Positions 42,547 through 51,959 of a DNA stretch of 64,000 bases are shown one piece after another. Numbering within the stretch: the stretch's first letter is position 1; every line of letters starts with the position of its first letter. The notes under the pieces were generated by a model that had not been told where the DNA came from, made no database searches, and saw only the letters and a program-made list of their open reading frames with translations. This DNA comes from Salinivibrio kushneri (lineage in GTDB: Bacteria; Pseudomonadota; Gammaproteobacteria; Enterobacterales; Vibrionaceae): contig NZ_CP040021.1 in assembly GCF_005280275.1 (NCBI RefSeq), positions 2,195,001-2,259,000 on the forward strand. Direction: 5' to 3'. A program made the translations under genes and the position numbers.

Positions 42547-43518
42547 ATGCAGCGGAAAGATGTTGCGATGAATGGTAAGGCGGATCCGTTGAGTAAGACA
42601 TCACTTGACCAGTTTAAACAGTACTTTTTTGATGCGCTTGATGTGGTGCCACTGCCCTTATTGATATCTGAGGGGATTGTGAGCGATGAGATCAGCAATA
42701 ATAATCGTGCCCATATTTTCTTCAATCAAGCCTTCCAACAAGAGCTTGGCTATACCCTCGATAACATGCCAGACATTTACCAATGGTTTGAAAAAGCCTA
42801 TCCCGATCCCGACTATCGGCAAGAAATCATTAGCCAATGGCACCAGGTCGTGCACGAGGCACAAGCACACGGTGAAAAGACGGTTGAACTTCCCGCATTA
42901 GTCACTTATGCCGACGGTCAACAGCGTTGGTATGCGGTCACAGCGCAGGTCGATGTCGCGCCAAACCCAGATTGGCATATCGTTGTTTTTCGAGATATCC
43001 ATCAACTCAAGACCTCTCTCGAGGAGACCACGCACGCCTCACTGACCGATAGCCTGACCCAGCTGGCAAACCGGCGCGGGCTAACGGACTGGTTTGCTCA
43101 ATCGGCCCATCGCACCGCACTCGGCACTATCGTGTTAGATATCGATCGATTTAAGCAGGTCAACGACAGCTTGGGACATATCGCGGGAGACCGATTGTTG
43201 ACCCAGATAGCGAGCCAACTTAAGCAGTTTTCACCCCCGAACGCCTGCTGTGCCCGTTGGGGAGGCGAAGAGTTTGTCATCATCATACCGGACTGTACGT
43301 ACCAACACGCCTTCCAACTGGCCAAGACCCTTTGTCACCATGTTTATCAGGAAGGTTTTTTGTGGCATGCCACTCGCCATCAGGTTAGTTTAAGTGCAGG
43401 CATCGGCTTTACAGAAGCAGGCCATCACTCACTCGATGATCTCGTGGCGCGTGCTGACCAAGCGATGTATATCGCCAAACAACGTGGCCGCAATCAGGTA
43501 TGCGGTGATCCTCCATAA
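42547..43518 (+). CDS. PAS-GGDEF diguanylate cyclase
   Basis: 323 residues. A PAS-like sensor domain (about 25-155; HIFFNQAFQQELGYTLDNMP, ending HIVVFRDIHQLK) is followed by a GGDEF domain (DSLTQLANRRGL, DIDRFKQVNDSLGH, RWGGEEFVIIIPD, ADQAMYIAKQRGRN). The active-site sequence is GGEEF, so it should make c-di-GMP. The inhibitory RxxD site expected just before the loop is absent (NACCARWGGEEF). Soluble, with no membrane segment. ATG 42547 is used; another at 42568 is possible. Its 3' end overlaps the convergent gene by 25 bp. Confidence 0.92.
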   Translation: MQRKDVAMNGKADPLSKTSLDQFKQYFFDALDVVPLPLLISEGIVSDEISNNNRAHIFFNQAFQQELGYTLDNMPDIYQWFEKAYPDPDYRQEIISQWHQVVHEAQAHGEKTVELPALVTYADGQQRWYAVTAQVDVAPNPDWHIVVFRDIHQLKTSLEETTHASLTDSLTQLANRRGLTDWFAQSAHRTALGTIVLDIDRFKQVNDSLGHIAGDRLLTQIASQLKQFSPPNACCARWGGEEFVIIIPDCTYQHAFQLAKTLCHHVYQEGFLWHATRHQVSLSAGIGFTEAGHHSLDDLVARADQAMYIAKQRGRNQVCGDPP

Positions 43519-44456
43519 GTTGCCAATAACTTAGCCACTGTTGCATTGGCGATCGCGGTATCTTGCACGCCTGTTCCCGTTAAATCACACACGGTGATCG
43601 CCTCATCACTTCGCGCTGTGGGACGCCCCGACGCCACCGTTTTGCCTAACTCTTCCACACATCGTGACAATGCCAGCCCTTTTAGCTCACCCAACACCTC
43701 GGACTGAGCACGTCTATCCACCAGCACCCAGTCGGCATTGTGCAAAATATGAGGATCAAGCTCGCGCTTCTCTGCACTATCCGAGCCCATCGCTGTGACA
43801 TGGGCGCCCTTGGGAATGTCTTGCCAATGCAAAATCGGCTGCTTAGCCGGTGTCGTGGTGACAATAATATCGGCCTGTTGACAAGCCTGTGCCACATCTT
43901 GGTGAGGGATCACTCGCACTCCCAGTTCGGCCTCAACCTCTACTTTGTAATGCCTTGCTTGTGCATTGTCTCGTGCCCAAACATGCACCGTGTCTATTTC
44001 TCTAACCAGTTTGAGTGCAGACACTTGTAACCTTGCTTGCGTGCCCGCCCCCAACACAGTGACAATGTTGGCATCATCACGCGCGCAATACTTGGCACTT
44101 AACGCGCCGGCTAGAGCCGTACGTAAATCAGTCAGGTATCCTTCATCAAACAGCACGGCCTCCACCAAACCGGTTGATGCAGAGAAAACCACCATCAAAC
44201 CATTAAGGCTCGGCAACCCTATCGACGGATTATCAAAAAAGCCAGGACTGACTTTAATCGCAAATCGCTCAGCGCCTTTGATGTGAGCGGTTTTCACATC
44301 GACTTCGCCGTTGTGCTCGTGAATGGCCATGCTTAACACAGGAGGCATGGTTACCTCGCCACGCCCCAAGGCACTGAACGCATTTTCAATCACACTGAGA
44401 CTGTGCGGGTTAAACGTCGCAACAGATTCGATTTGCTGACGATGATATAGCTGCAT
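43494..44456 (-). CDS. Ornithine cyclodeaminase / mu-crystallin family protein (EutC-like)
   Basis: 320 residues from the ATG at 44456, with AAAGGAG seven bases upstream. Rossmann NAD-binding motif VTVLGAGTQARLQVSALK, substrate region AHIKGAERFAIKVSPGFFDN and LTDLRTALAGALSAKY are typical of the family, whose members are NAD(P)-dependent reductases or deaminating cyclases of amino/imino acids. Directly upstream lies a threonine-dehydratase-like gene. The pair resembles EutB-EutC of ectoine breakdown and also BhcB-BhcD of the hydroxyaspartate cycle. The true substrate cannot be fixed from sequence. Confidence 0.8.
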   Translation of the reverse strand: MQLYHRQQIESVATFNPHSLSVIENAFSALGRGEVTMPPVLSMAIHEHNGEVDVKTAHIKGAERFAIKVSPGFFDNPSIGLPSLNGLMVVFSASTGLVEAVLFDEGYLTDLRTALAGALSAKYCARDDANIVTVLGAGTQARLQVSALKLVREIDTVHVWARDNAQARHYKVEVEAELGVRVIPHQDVAQACQQADIIVTTTPAKQPILHWQDIPKGAHVTAMGSDSAEKRELDPHILHNADWVLVDRRAQSEVLGELKGLALSRCVEELGKTVASGRPTARSDEAITVCDLTGTGVQDTAIANATVAKLLATYGGSPHT

Positions 44457-44493
44457 ACGGGCTCCTTTGACACTCACCAAATTCAACCACAAG

Positions 44494-45474
44494 CTAAGAG
44501 CGAGCCTGCTCACTTAATGCCATGACCGCTGTCAGGGTATCGGTTGATACATTATTTCCACTGACCACAATCACCACTTTCTTGTCCTGCCACTCTAACT
44601 GGTGCTGACATGCCGCGGCCAATCCCACCACGGCGGCACCTTCTACCCACCTATTTTCGCACTGCCACATGTCGATCATCGCACGGGCTATAAACGCTTC
44701 ATCCACTTGATAATGTTGCGTCATCACTTTAGGCACCAAAGAAAAGGTGTATTGATTATTAAGGCCAATGCCTCCACCCAGGCTATCTGCCAACGATTCA
44801 GATTCAGGCACAGCCACTGGCTTACCGGCTATGATGCTTTCATACATCGCAGCCCCATCGCGAATTGAGACGCCAATTAGGTCGATATGTGGGGCGATGG
44901 TACGCGCCGCTAAGCCAAGTCCTCCCACCAAGCCGCCTCCCGATAAGCCGGCTGCAATCACATCAACATCTGGCGCATCTTCAAGGATCTCAAGCCCAAT
45001 GGTCCCTTGTCCGGCAATAATATCGGGATGATCAAAGGGAGGGATATAACACAACCCATCACGCGAAACGGCCTCAAGCGCGGCTTGTTCAGCTTCATCC
45101 TGCGAACGCCCCACGACCCACACTTGCGCGCCCATTGCTTTAACAGCGTCCACTTTGTTGTCAGGTACTAACGAAGAGAGACATACGGTCGCCGGGATCC
45201 CAAGCTGCTTGGCCGCGTAAGCAAGCGCACGGCCATGGTTGCCTGTCGAGCAGGTGATCACACCACGCTCACGCAGCGCCTTGGGCAACCGACTCAATGC
45301 GTAGGTGGCACCGCGTAATTTAAACGCGCCCGTCGGCTGGCTCGTTTCGAGCTTCAACCAAATTTGTGCTTGGTAACGCTTAGAAAGCGTCGGTGAATAA
45401 ACAAGCGGTGTGCGCGCCGCCACTGGCTTTATCGCTTGGCGGGCCAGGTATACATCATGCAAGCTCGTTGACAC
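44494..45474 (-). CDS. PLP-dependent threonine/serine dehydratase-like protein (EutB-like)
   Basis: 326 residues, GTG start at 45474 behind a strong GGGGGAGGGA site. Fold-type II PLP enzyme: the PLP lysine lies in PTGAFKLRGA, the substrate loop is TCSTGNHGRALAYAAK, the phosphate-binding loop SGGGLVGGL, and the C-terminal VVSGNN. It catalyses dehydration or deamination of a hydroxy amino acid. It is the first gene of the two-gene unit with the cyclodeaminase-like gene (37-bp gap). The other eut/doe ectoine genes are not in the window. Confidence 0.85.
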   Translation of the reverse strand: MSTSLHDVYLARQAIKPVAARTPLVYSPTLSKRYQAQIWLKLETSQPTGAFKLRGATYALSRLPKALRERGVITCSTGNHGRALAYAAKQLGIPATVCLSSLVPDNKVDAVKAMGAQVWVVGRSQDEAEQAALEAVSRDGLCYIPPFDHPDIIAGQGTIGLEILEDAPDVDVIAAGLSGGGLVGGLGLAARTIAPHIDLIGVSIRDGAAMYESIIAGKPVAVPESESLADSLGGGIGLNNQYTFSLVPKVMTQHYQVDEAFIARAMIDMWQCENRWVEGAAVVGLAAACQHQLEWQDKKVVIVVSGNNVSTDTLTAVMALSEQARS

Positions 45475-45640
45475 GCTCCCTCCCCCTTCACGTTACGTGG
45501 TCAGTCAGCACGGAGAAATACAGCACTGTTAGTAAACAGATTAGTTGCCTGACACCCAGGATCCAACCTTCTATTTTCACCATTTGCGCTAAACGTTGGC
45601 AGGGTTTATCGCGTAAACTCTCTATAAATGAGGAGTGGTT

Positions 45641-46480
45641 ATGAATTGGATTGAAGCGCACGAAGCCGGGTTTAGGCTCAGCCTGTTTGCCTTGGTACTG
45701 TTGGTAATGCTCGTCGCCGAATGGCGGTGGCCGAAGCGCAAGCTCACTCGCACGCGGCGAGAGCGTTGGTCAGGGAATATCTTATTGACTGTATTTAATA
45801 CCCTCACGTTGCGAGTACTGGCACCGATTTCTGCAGTGGGTGCGGCCAGTTTTGCCGCCGCCTCGGGTTTTGGTTTTTTTAATCAGCTTTCGCTTCCTGA
45901 ATGGGTCGCGGTTCTGGCCACATTAGTTGTGATGGATATGGCGATTTGGTACCAACACAAACTCTTCCACCAGGTACCATGGCTGTGGCGGCTGCATCTA
46001 GTGCATCATGCCGATATGGACATTGATGTCACCACAGGCGCGCGTTTTCACACGGTGGAAATTTGGCTGTCGATGGCCATTAAGTGCGTGTTAGTCGCGC
46101 TACTTGGCGCACCTGTTGTCGCCGTGATCGTGTTTGAAACGCTACTCAGCGGGATGGCAATGTTTAATCACAGCAATGTTCGTCTCCCCAAGCACCTAGA
46201 CGCTTGGCTGCGCCGCTTTATCGTCACACCAGATATGCACCGGGTGCATCACTCCACCCGTTTTCATGAATGCAACGCCAATTACGGGTTCAACCTTTCA
46301 TGCTGGGATCGCTGGTTTAATACCTATGTACCACAGCCACGCAAAGGGCACCAAAAAATGCGAATTGGCTTAAGCGAAGTCGGCCAACCGACTGATGCCA
46401 TTCATGTTTTTGGAATGCTGCGTTTACCCCTCCGTTGGCGTATACTGCAACGCGCCTACCAACACAAAAAGGAGAGCTAG
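45641..46480 (+). CDS. Sterol desaturase / fatty acid hydroxylase superfamily membrane protein
   Basis: 279 residues from the ATG at 45641, with AGGAG five bases upstream. Four or five hydrophobic segments and the di-iron His clusters: WYQHKLFHQ, HLVHHADMD, FNHSN and MHRVHHSTRFHECNANYG. These bind the non-haem di-iron centre of membrane hydroxylases and desaturases. The substrate is unknown, perhaps a lipid. It is followed 4 bp later by yjjX, so they are likely co-transcribed. Confidence 0.9.
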   Translation: MNWIEAHEAGFRLSLFALVLLVMLVAEWRWPKRKLTRTRRERWSGNILLTVFNTLTLRVLAPISAVGAASFAAASGFGFFNQLSLPEWVAVLATLVVMDMAIWYQHKLFHQVPWLWRLHLVHHADMDIDVTTGARFHTVEIWLSMAIKCVLVALLGAPVVAVIVFETLLSGMAMFNHSNVRLPKHLDAWLRRFIVTPDMHRVHHSTRFHECNANYGFNLSCWDRWFNTYVPQPRKGHQKMRIGLSEVGQPTDAIHVFGMLRLPLRWRILQRAYQHKKES

Positions 46481-46484
46481 GCGC

Positions 46485-47000
46485 ATGAAACAGGTGATCG
46501 TCACGTCCAAAAACCCCGCTAAAATCGCTGCGGTTGAGGCCGCGTTTTATGACGCTTTTCCCGACACACTTTTCACCTTTACGGGCGTTTCCGTCGCCAG
46601 TGGCGTGGCAGAGCAACCAATGACAGAGCAAGAGACCTATGCCGGCGCGTGTAACCGCGTTCGCCACGCCAAAGCGGAATACGAAGGAGACTTTTACGTC
46701 GGGGTAGAAGCAGGCTTAGATGGTCAACATACCTTTGCATGGATGATGATAGATGATGGGACAACGCAAGGCGAGGCACGCTCAGCCTCACTGCCTCTCC
46801 CTCCAGAGGCGTTGGACGCTCTGCACCAAGGCGAAGAGCTTGGCGATGTGATGGACAGAATGTTTGCCACTGAAAATGTAAAACAAAAAGGGGGCGCCAT
46901 TGGCATGCTCACCGGGCATCGATTAACGCGCTCAAGTGTATACCATCAAGCACTAATCATGGCGCTGATTCCGTTTATGCACCCGCACTTATACCGTTAA
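46485..47000 (+). CDS. yjjX: Inosine/xanthosine triphosphatase YjjX
   Basis: 171 residues from MKQVIVTSKNPAKIAAVEAAF at 46485 (the frame is open earlier, but within the upstream gene). YjjX signatures: GVSVASGVAEQPMTEQETY, GACNRVRHAKAEYEGDFYVG-like core and GGAIGMLTGHRLTRSSVY. It hydrolyses non-canonical ITP/XTP to protect nucleic acids. Adjacent to trpR and slt, as in E. coli. Confidence 0.94.
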   Translation: MKQVIVTSKNPAKIAAVEAAFYDAFPDTLFTFTGVSVASGVAEQPMTEQETYAGACNRVRHAKAEYEGDFYVGVEAGLDGQHTFAWMMIDDGTTQGEARSASLPLPPEALDALHQGEELGDVMDRMFATENVKQKGGAIGMLTGHRLTRSSVYHQALIMALIPFMHPHLYR

Positions 47001-47010
47001 CGCCAATAAA

Positions 47011-47034
47011 AACGGCACCTGATGGCGCCGTTGT
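47011..47034. terminator. Terminator between yjjX and trpR
   Basis: AACGGC and GCCGTT pair across a short loop with additional inner G/C pairs; A-rich and T-rich flanks fit use from both sides. Confidence 0.65.
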
Positions 47035-47057
47035 TTGTCTATTTAAGGCTTTATTGA

Positions 47058-47378
47058 TTAGGTCGATGAGGTGGACTGTTCAGCTTCACGTTTCAATAAA
47101 TCAGCCAGCCAATTTTTGGTCTCGTCATCCATCCGCTTTAACTCATTCGAGCCGCGTGTGACGGTCGCGATCCCCACGCCCAATAATTGACTCAACTGGC
47201 GCTGACTCATTTTCCCTTCTAACAACTCATGCAAAATATTAATCCGAGCCACCAAGGTGTCTCGCTCGTCGGGGGTCAGTAAGGCCGTCAACAAGGCATC
47301 ATCATTATCATCTTGTCCAGCACGGCGCACTAGCGCGATAACATCTTGCCAACCAGAAAATGCAGGCGATTGCGACAT
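47058..47378 (-). CDS. trpR: Trp operon repressor TrpR
   Basis: 106 residues from MSQSPAFSGWQDVI at 47378, chosen because GAGAGGA stands just upstream. TrpR motifs: LTPDERDTLVARINILHELL and the helix-turn-helix MSQRQLSQLLGVGIATVTRG. It represses tryptophan biosynthesis when bound to tryptophan. It follows slt by 41 bp, as in E. coli. Confidence 0.95.
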   Translation of the reverse strand: MSQSPAFSGWQDVIALVRRAGQDDNDDALLTALLTPDERDTLVARINILHELLEGKMSQRQLSQLLGVGIATVTRGSNELKRMDDETKNWLADLLKREAEQSTSST

Positions 47379-47419
47379 GGATTCCTCTCGCTCTTTACGT
47401 GATGGTCGCGATTGTAACA

Positions 47420-49435
47420 TTAATAACGCTGTGCCAACTCGTGTGCTCTTAAAAACTGCACGGGCTCACCTAAAAGTTGGCGATAATAGATATCGAACAT
47501 CAACACGTTCTGCACATAATGGCGCGTTTCATAAAACGGGATCGACTCGATGAAAGCAATGGCATCCATGTGCCCTTTCGAACGTGCCAGCCAGCGGCTT
47601 ACTCGATGTGGTCCAGCATTGTATGCCGCAAAAGCGAGAACGCGGTTGCTATCGAAGCGATCGAGCATCATTTTCAAATAACCACTGCCCAAGCGGATAT
47701 TCACGCCCGGATCGCTAAGACTGGCCGGCCCTTGATAATCAAACCCTAACCGACGCGAGGTTTCACGTGCCGTACGCGGCATCAATTGCATCAAGCCTCT
47801 CGCGCCTACGTGAGAGACCGCACGGGTAAAGAAAGCACTTTCTTGGCGTGACAGCGCCATCAATGTGGTTTTATCTACCCCACGTTCGCGACTGAAAAAC
47901 TCAAACCACCACTGATGAGCCAGCGGAAAACGCAACGATAAGTGGTCCCACATTTTTCCGGCAATGGTGGCTTGTACTGCGAGATGATACCAGTGCTGTT
48001 TATTGGCATAAGCGGCCAGGAGCGCAATTTGCTCATCACTGGCGCGCTGTAACACATAATACCACTCGCGCTTCGCCGCGTAGATTTTATCAAGCGCAAT
48101 CAGCTCATCGACTCGCGCCAGCACATCATTGACAGGCATCAGACCCGCCTCTTTCAACACCGCAGTACGCGAAGGGATATGGATCGGCTTTTCTAGGTGC
48201 AGAGCGGCAGCCACACTGTAAAAATTGCGCTCACCCAACAGGGTTTCAAATGCCTGATTCGCCGCGTGACTGTCGCCAAGCTCTAACTGAATCCGCGCTT
48301 GCCAATATCGCCATTTTAGTGATTGTTTCGCCTCATCACTGAGCAGTGAAAGCCATTGATTCAATACGTGCCAATCACCTTCCACCAACGCCAAGCGAAA
48401 CCGTCGCTCGAGCAGACCATCATCGTCGCTTTGTCTCAGCATACGATCACGCCACCCCGCAAGCGCCGGCTCATCGTCATTCATCAGTTGGCCAATAAGA
48501 TAATCAGCAATGGCTTGTCGTTCACCTTTGTCGTAATGCTGCCCTTCTACGGTGCGACGAAAATGGCGAATGGCTTGCGCTTCGTCTTTACGCGCCAGTC
48601 GCTCAAACGCAAGACGAGTCAGCTTTTGGTTAAAGGGTGTCACTTTGCTTCGCTTGGAAAAGTCAGCAACTTGTTCAGGCTTGTCATAAAGATCAATAAC
48701 TTGCTTTCCCACCGCTTGGTGAGTGTTGGGGAGTTGATCTTGTAGGTAATGCATTAAGCTGCGATTGCGCCCTTCAAAGGTCAGCAACATCCGCCGCAAG
48801 ATTAAATCACCAGTGAGTTGCTTTTGCTCGGAGAGGTAATCAAATAAGGGATCGCATGCACTGTCGACTGATTGGCCAGACAAGTAGAGTGATTTCGCGC
48901 CACTGCGCGCTAATGCACGATTGCCAGCCTGGCTGTGAGCGTAATAATACTGGCATTGATAACGCTCCCCTCTTGGTACATCGGGCTGGAAAGCGACCAA
49001 GGTTGCCCAATCTTTTCGATTCGCCAGTAGTGTCAGGTAGTCAGCACGCAGGCTATTGGCAAACGGCATGGTGGTGTAACGCTGAATAAAGTTGGTGACC
49101 GAGGTGGGCGACTTTTCTGAAAGGTTGCGAGTAAAATCACGGTAATCTAAATAGGGATAAAGGGGATAATCACGCAACTTGGCTTTGAGGCGGCGAAATT
49201 GGCGTAATTCACCACGCTCAATCGCATCAATAGCAGCCTCATATTGACGCTGCGCAGGCGTCATTTGCCCACTGTCTGGGCTCGCCGACGCCAGAGCAAG
49301 AGAAGGAGAAAAAGCGGCCCCTAGAACCCATAAAATAAGTCCGGGTCGCAGTGAACGGGAGAAGGCACGGACACCACGACGCACCGCGTGAGATGCATTG
49401 CGTAAAGGCCCGGACAAAGCGATGAATCGTTCCAT
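47420..49435 (-). CDS. slt: Soluble lytic murein transglycosylase Slt (Slt70 type)
   Basis: 671 residues. A basic N-terminus with a hydrophobic signal (LRPGLILWVLGAAFSPSLALA) is followed by a long alpha-superhelical U/L domain and the C-terminal lysozyme-like domain. There, catalytic Glu is in MALSRQESAFFTRAVSH (about residue 530), with GARGLMQLMPRTA and AAYNAGPHRVSRWL. It cleaves peptidoglycan glycan strands in the periplasm, leaving 1,6-anhydro ends. Upstream of trpR on the same strand. Confidence 0.95.
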   Translation of the reverse strand: MERFIALSGPLRNASHAVRRGVRAFSRSLRPGLILWVLGAAFSPSLALASASPDSGQMTPAQRQYEAAIDAIERGELRQFRRLKAKLRDYPLYPYLDYRDFTRNLSEKSPTSVTNFIQRYTTMPFANSLRADYLTLLANRKDWATLVAFQPDVPRGERYQCQYYYAHSQAGNRALARSGAKSLYLSGQSVDSACDPLFDYLSEQKQLTGDLILRRMLLTFEGRNRSLMHYLQDQLPNTHQAVGKQVIDLYDKPEQVADFSKRSKVTPFNQKLTRLAFERLARKDEAQAIRHFRRTVEGQHYDKGERQAIADYLIGQLMNDDEPALAGWRDRMLRQSDDDGLLERRFRLALVEGDWHVLNQWLSLLSDEAKQSLKWRYWQARIQLELGDSHAANQAFETLLGERNFYSVAAALHLEKPIHIPSRTAVLKEAGLMPVNDVLARVDELIALDKIYAAKREWYYVLQRASDEQIALLAAYANKQHWYHLAVQATIAGKMWDHLSLRFPLAHQWWFEFFSRERGVDKTTLMALSRQESAFFTRAVSHVGARGLMQLMPRTARETSRRLGFDYQGPASLSDPGVNIRLGSGYLKMMLDRFDSNRVLAFAAYNAGPHRVSRWLARSKGHMDAIAFIESIPFYETRHYVQNVLMFDIYYRQLLGEPVQFLRAHELAQRY

Positions 49436-49660
49436 GTCAAAGGTCGCTCCTAATCAATTAACACCGTGACGAATGTGTCACATTCAGCATGTGTGACAAC
49501 GAATAGACAACAATCGCATCAGCAAATTCCCTCGCGCTTTGGCAAATGGTTTGCTGCCCATGGGCTATATTACCCACCGAATATGACAATCACTGTTAAA
49601 CTTGGCAAAGTTAACGTTAGAATAGTGTCTTTTACACCACAACGAGTAGCGTGAGCAGAA

Positions 49661-51328
49661 ATGGCTGAGTACGTATATACCATGTCGCGGGTGAGCAAGA
49701 TCGTGCCACCTAAGCGCCAAATTCTTAAAGATATTTCTTTGTGTTTCTTCCCAGGCGCCAAAATTGGGGTGCTAGGCCTCAACGGGGCCGGTAAATCGAG
49801 TCTATTGCGCATCATGGCCGGTATCGATACCGAAATTGAGGGTGAAGCCCGTGTGCAACCAGGCATTAAAATTGGCTACCTTCCGCAAGAGCCAGGGCTA
49901 GACGAAGACAAAACCGTGCGTGAAACCGTTGAAGAGGCGGTCTCGGATGTGAAAGATGCATTGACGCGTCTCGACGCTGTCTACGCAGCCTATGCCGATC
50001 CTGACGCCGACTTCGATGCCTTGGCGCAAGAGCAAGGTGAACTGGAAGCCCTGATCCAAGCCAAAGATGGTCATAATCTTGATAACGCGCTAGAGCGTGC
50101 CGCCGACGCCCTGCGTCTGCCGGAGTGGGATGCGCAAATCAAAAACCTGTCTGGGGGTGAGCGCCGCCGTGTGGCGATTTGCCGTTTGCTACTCGAGAAG
50201 CCTGATATGCTGCTACTCGACGAGCCAACCAACCACTTGGACGCCGAATCAGTGGCATGGCTAGAGCGCTTCTTGGTCGACTATACCGGCACGGTTGTGG
50301 CGATTACGCACGATCGCTACTTCCTTGATAACGCCGCTGGTTGGATCCTTGAACTAGACCGTGGTGAAGGCATCCCTTGGGAAGGCAACTATTCATCGTG
50401 GCTTGAGCAAAAAGACGTGCGCTTGAAGCAAGAAGCCTCCCAGGAAAAAGCGCGCCAGAAAACCATTGAGAAAGAGCTTGAGTGGGTACGTCAAAACCCG
50501 AAAGGCCGTCAAGCCAAATCAAAAGCGCGTATGGCACGCTTTGAAGAGCTTAACACCTCCGATTACCAACGCCGTAACGAGACCAATGAGCTGTTTATTC
50601 CACCCGGCCCACGCCTGGGTGATAAAGTCATTGAAGTTAACAACCTCACTAAGTCATTTGGTGATCGCGTATTGATTGACGATCTGTCTTTTAGCGTCCC
50701 GAAAGGCGCTATCGTCGGTATCGTTGGTCCCAATGGTGCCGGTAAATCCACACTGTTCAAAATGCTCAGTGGTACCGAAACACCGGACGCAGGCACCGTA
50801 GAGGTCGGTGACACCGTACAATTGGCCTCGGTGGATCAGTTCCGTGATAGCATGGACGACAACAAAACCGTTTACGATGAGATCTCGGAAGGTGCCGATA
50901 TTATTCGCATCAATAACTTTGAGTTACCTGCGCGTGCTTATGTCTCTCGCTTTAACTTCAAAGGGAGCGATCAACAGAAACGTATCGGCGATTTGTCCGG
51001 CGGTGAACGCAACCGCGTCCACCTGGCTAAGCTATTGAAAGCAGGCGGCAACGTCCTGCTGCTTGATGAGCCAACCAACGATCTGGACGTTGAAACTCTA
51101 CGCGCCTTGGAAGAAGCCCTGCTCGAGTTCCCAGGCTGCGCCATGGTGATTTCACACGACCGCTGGTTCCTTGACCGTATCGCCACCCACATCCTTGACT
51201 ATCGTGATGAAGGCCAAGTGAATTTCTTTGAAGGTAACTTTGCTGAATACACCGATTGGTTGAAGAAAACGCTGGGCGCACAAGCGGCTGAGCCGCACCG
51301 CATCAAATACAAGCGCGTTGCCAAGTAA
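49661..51328 (+). CDS. ettA: Energy-dependent translational throttle protein EttA
   Basis: 555-residue ABC-F ATPase with no membrane segment. Two ATPase halves: Walker A GLNGAGKSSLLR and GPNGAGKSTLFK; signatures NLSGGERRRVAI and LSGGERNRVHL; Walker B LLLDEPTNHLD and LLLDEPTNDLD. Between them is the P-site tRNA interaction linker (KELEWVRQNPKGRQAKSKAR). EttA binds the ribosomal E site and gates translation according to the ADP/ATP ratio. Divergent from slt. Confidence 0.96.
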   Translation: MAEYVYTMSRVSKIVPPKRQILKDISLCFFPGAKIGVLGLNGAGKSSLLRIMAGIDTEIEGEARVQPGIKIGYLPQEPGLDEDKTVRETVEEAVSDVKDALTRLDAVYAAYADPDADFDALAQEQGELEALIQAKDGHNLDNALERAADALRLPEWDAQIKNLSGGERRRVAICRLLLEKPDMLLLDEPTNHLDAESVAWLERFLVDYTGTVVAITHDRYFLDNAAGWILELDRGEGIPWEGNYSSWLEQKDVRLKQEASQEKARQKTIEKELEWVRQNPKGRQAKSKARMARFEELNTSDYQRRNETNELFIPPGPRLGDKVIEVNNLTKSFGDRVLIDDLSFSVPKGAIVGIVGPNGAGKSTLFKMLSGTETPDAGTVEVGDTVQLASVDQFRDSMDDNKTVYDEISEGADIIRINNFELPARAYVSRFNFKGSDQQKRIGDLSGGERNRVHLAKLLKAGGNVLLLDEPTNDLDVETLRALEEALLEFPGCAMVISHDRWFLDRIATHILDYRDEGQVNFFEGNFAEYTDWLKKTLGAQAAEPHRIKYKRVAK

Positions 51329-51341
51329 CGCCGCACTAATG

Positions 51342-51365
51342 AGGGCAGCCAACGCTGCCCTTTTT
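51342..51365 (+). terminator. Terminator after ettA
   Basis: GGGCAGC pairs with GCTGCCC around CAAC, then five T. Confidence 0.85.
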
Positions 51366-51529
51366 ATGGTCTCCCAGCAGGTAAAGCGGCTCGCAACAAA
51401 CCGCACTCCATCCGCTTTCTTACGCAAGAACACCAAAAAATGTTTCAGAATCGATACGTCCGCGCAGATTATTAGGTCGCCCGCCATGCATCGCCTACAC
51501 TTAGTTCAAAGGATTGAGGAGATGCGATC

Positions 51530-51910
51530 ATGCCAGAGCGTAGAAAGTTTTCCCGCGTGATGTATCGTGCCCCCGCGATACTCAAGCAAGATGAACAGGC
51601 GTGGCACGCGCAGGTTCTCGACTTGTCTCTCAAGGGTGTGTTGCTCAGCCGTCCTGAGAACTGGCAAGCAGACCCGCAACACACAGCATTCTCGTTGGTC
51701 TTTTACCTGCATGACTCTGACGTAGAATTAGACATGGACTGCATTCTGGTCAATAACTGCGAGAATTATCTCCATCTTTATATTGATCACATTGACATTG
51801 ATAGTGCCAGTCATTTAAAAAGGCTCGTTGAACTCAACGTTGGCAACGATGAACTCCTTCATCGTGAGCTAGCGCAGTTGACCGACCCAATGGCAGAGTC
51901 AGAATCGTAA
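51530..51910 (+). CDS. Small PilZ-domain c-di-GMP-binding protein
   Basis: 126 residues; GAGGAG lies ten bases before the ATG. The N-terminal RRKFSRVMYR supplies the RxxxR motif and VLDLSLKGVLL the D/NxSxxG motif, the two c-di-GMP contacts of PilZ domains. It is a single-domain protein, probably an adaptor. It sits just upstream of the M23 peptidase gene on the same strand (49-bp gap). Confidence 0.9.
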   Translation: MPERRKFSRVMYRAPAILKQDEQAWHAQVLDLSLKGVLLSRPENWQADPQHTAFSLVFYLHDSDVELDMDCILVNNCENYLHLYIDHIDIDSASHLKRLVELNVGNDELLHRELAQLTDPMAESES

Positions 51911-51959
51911 CGCCACATCGTCATGGGCGGTATCAAACGCAGGCCAGCAGTAACCAGTC

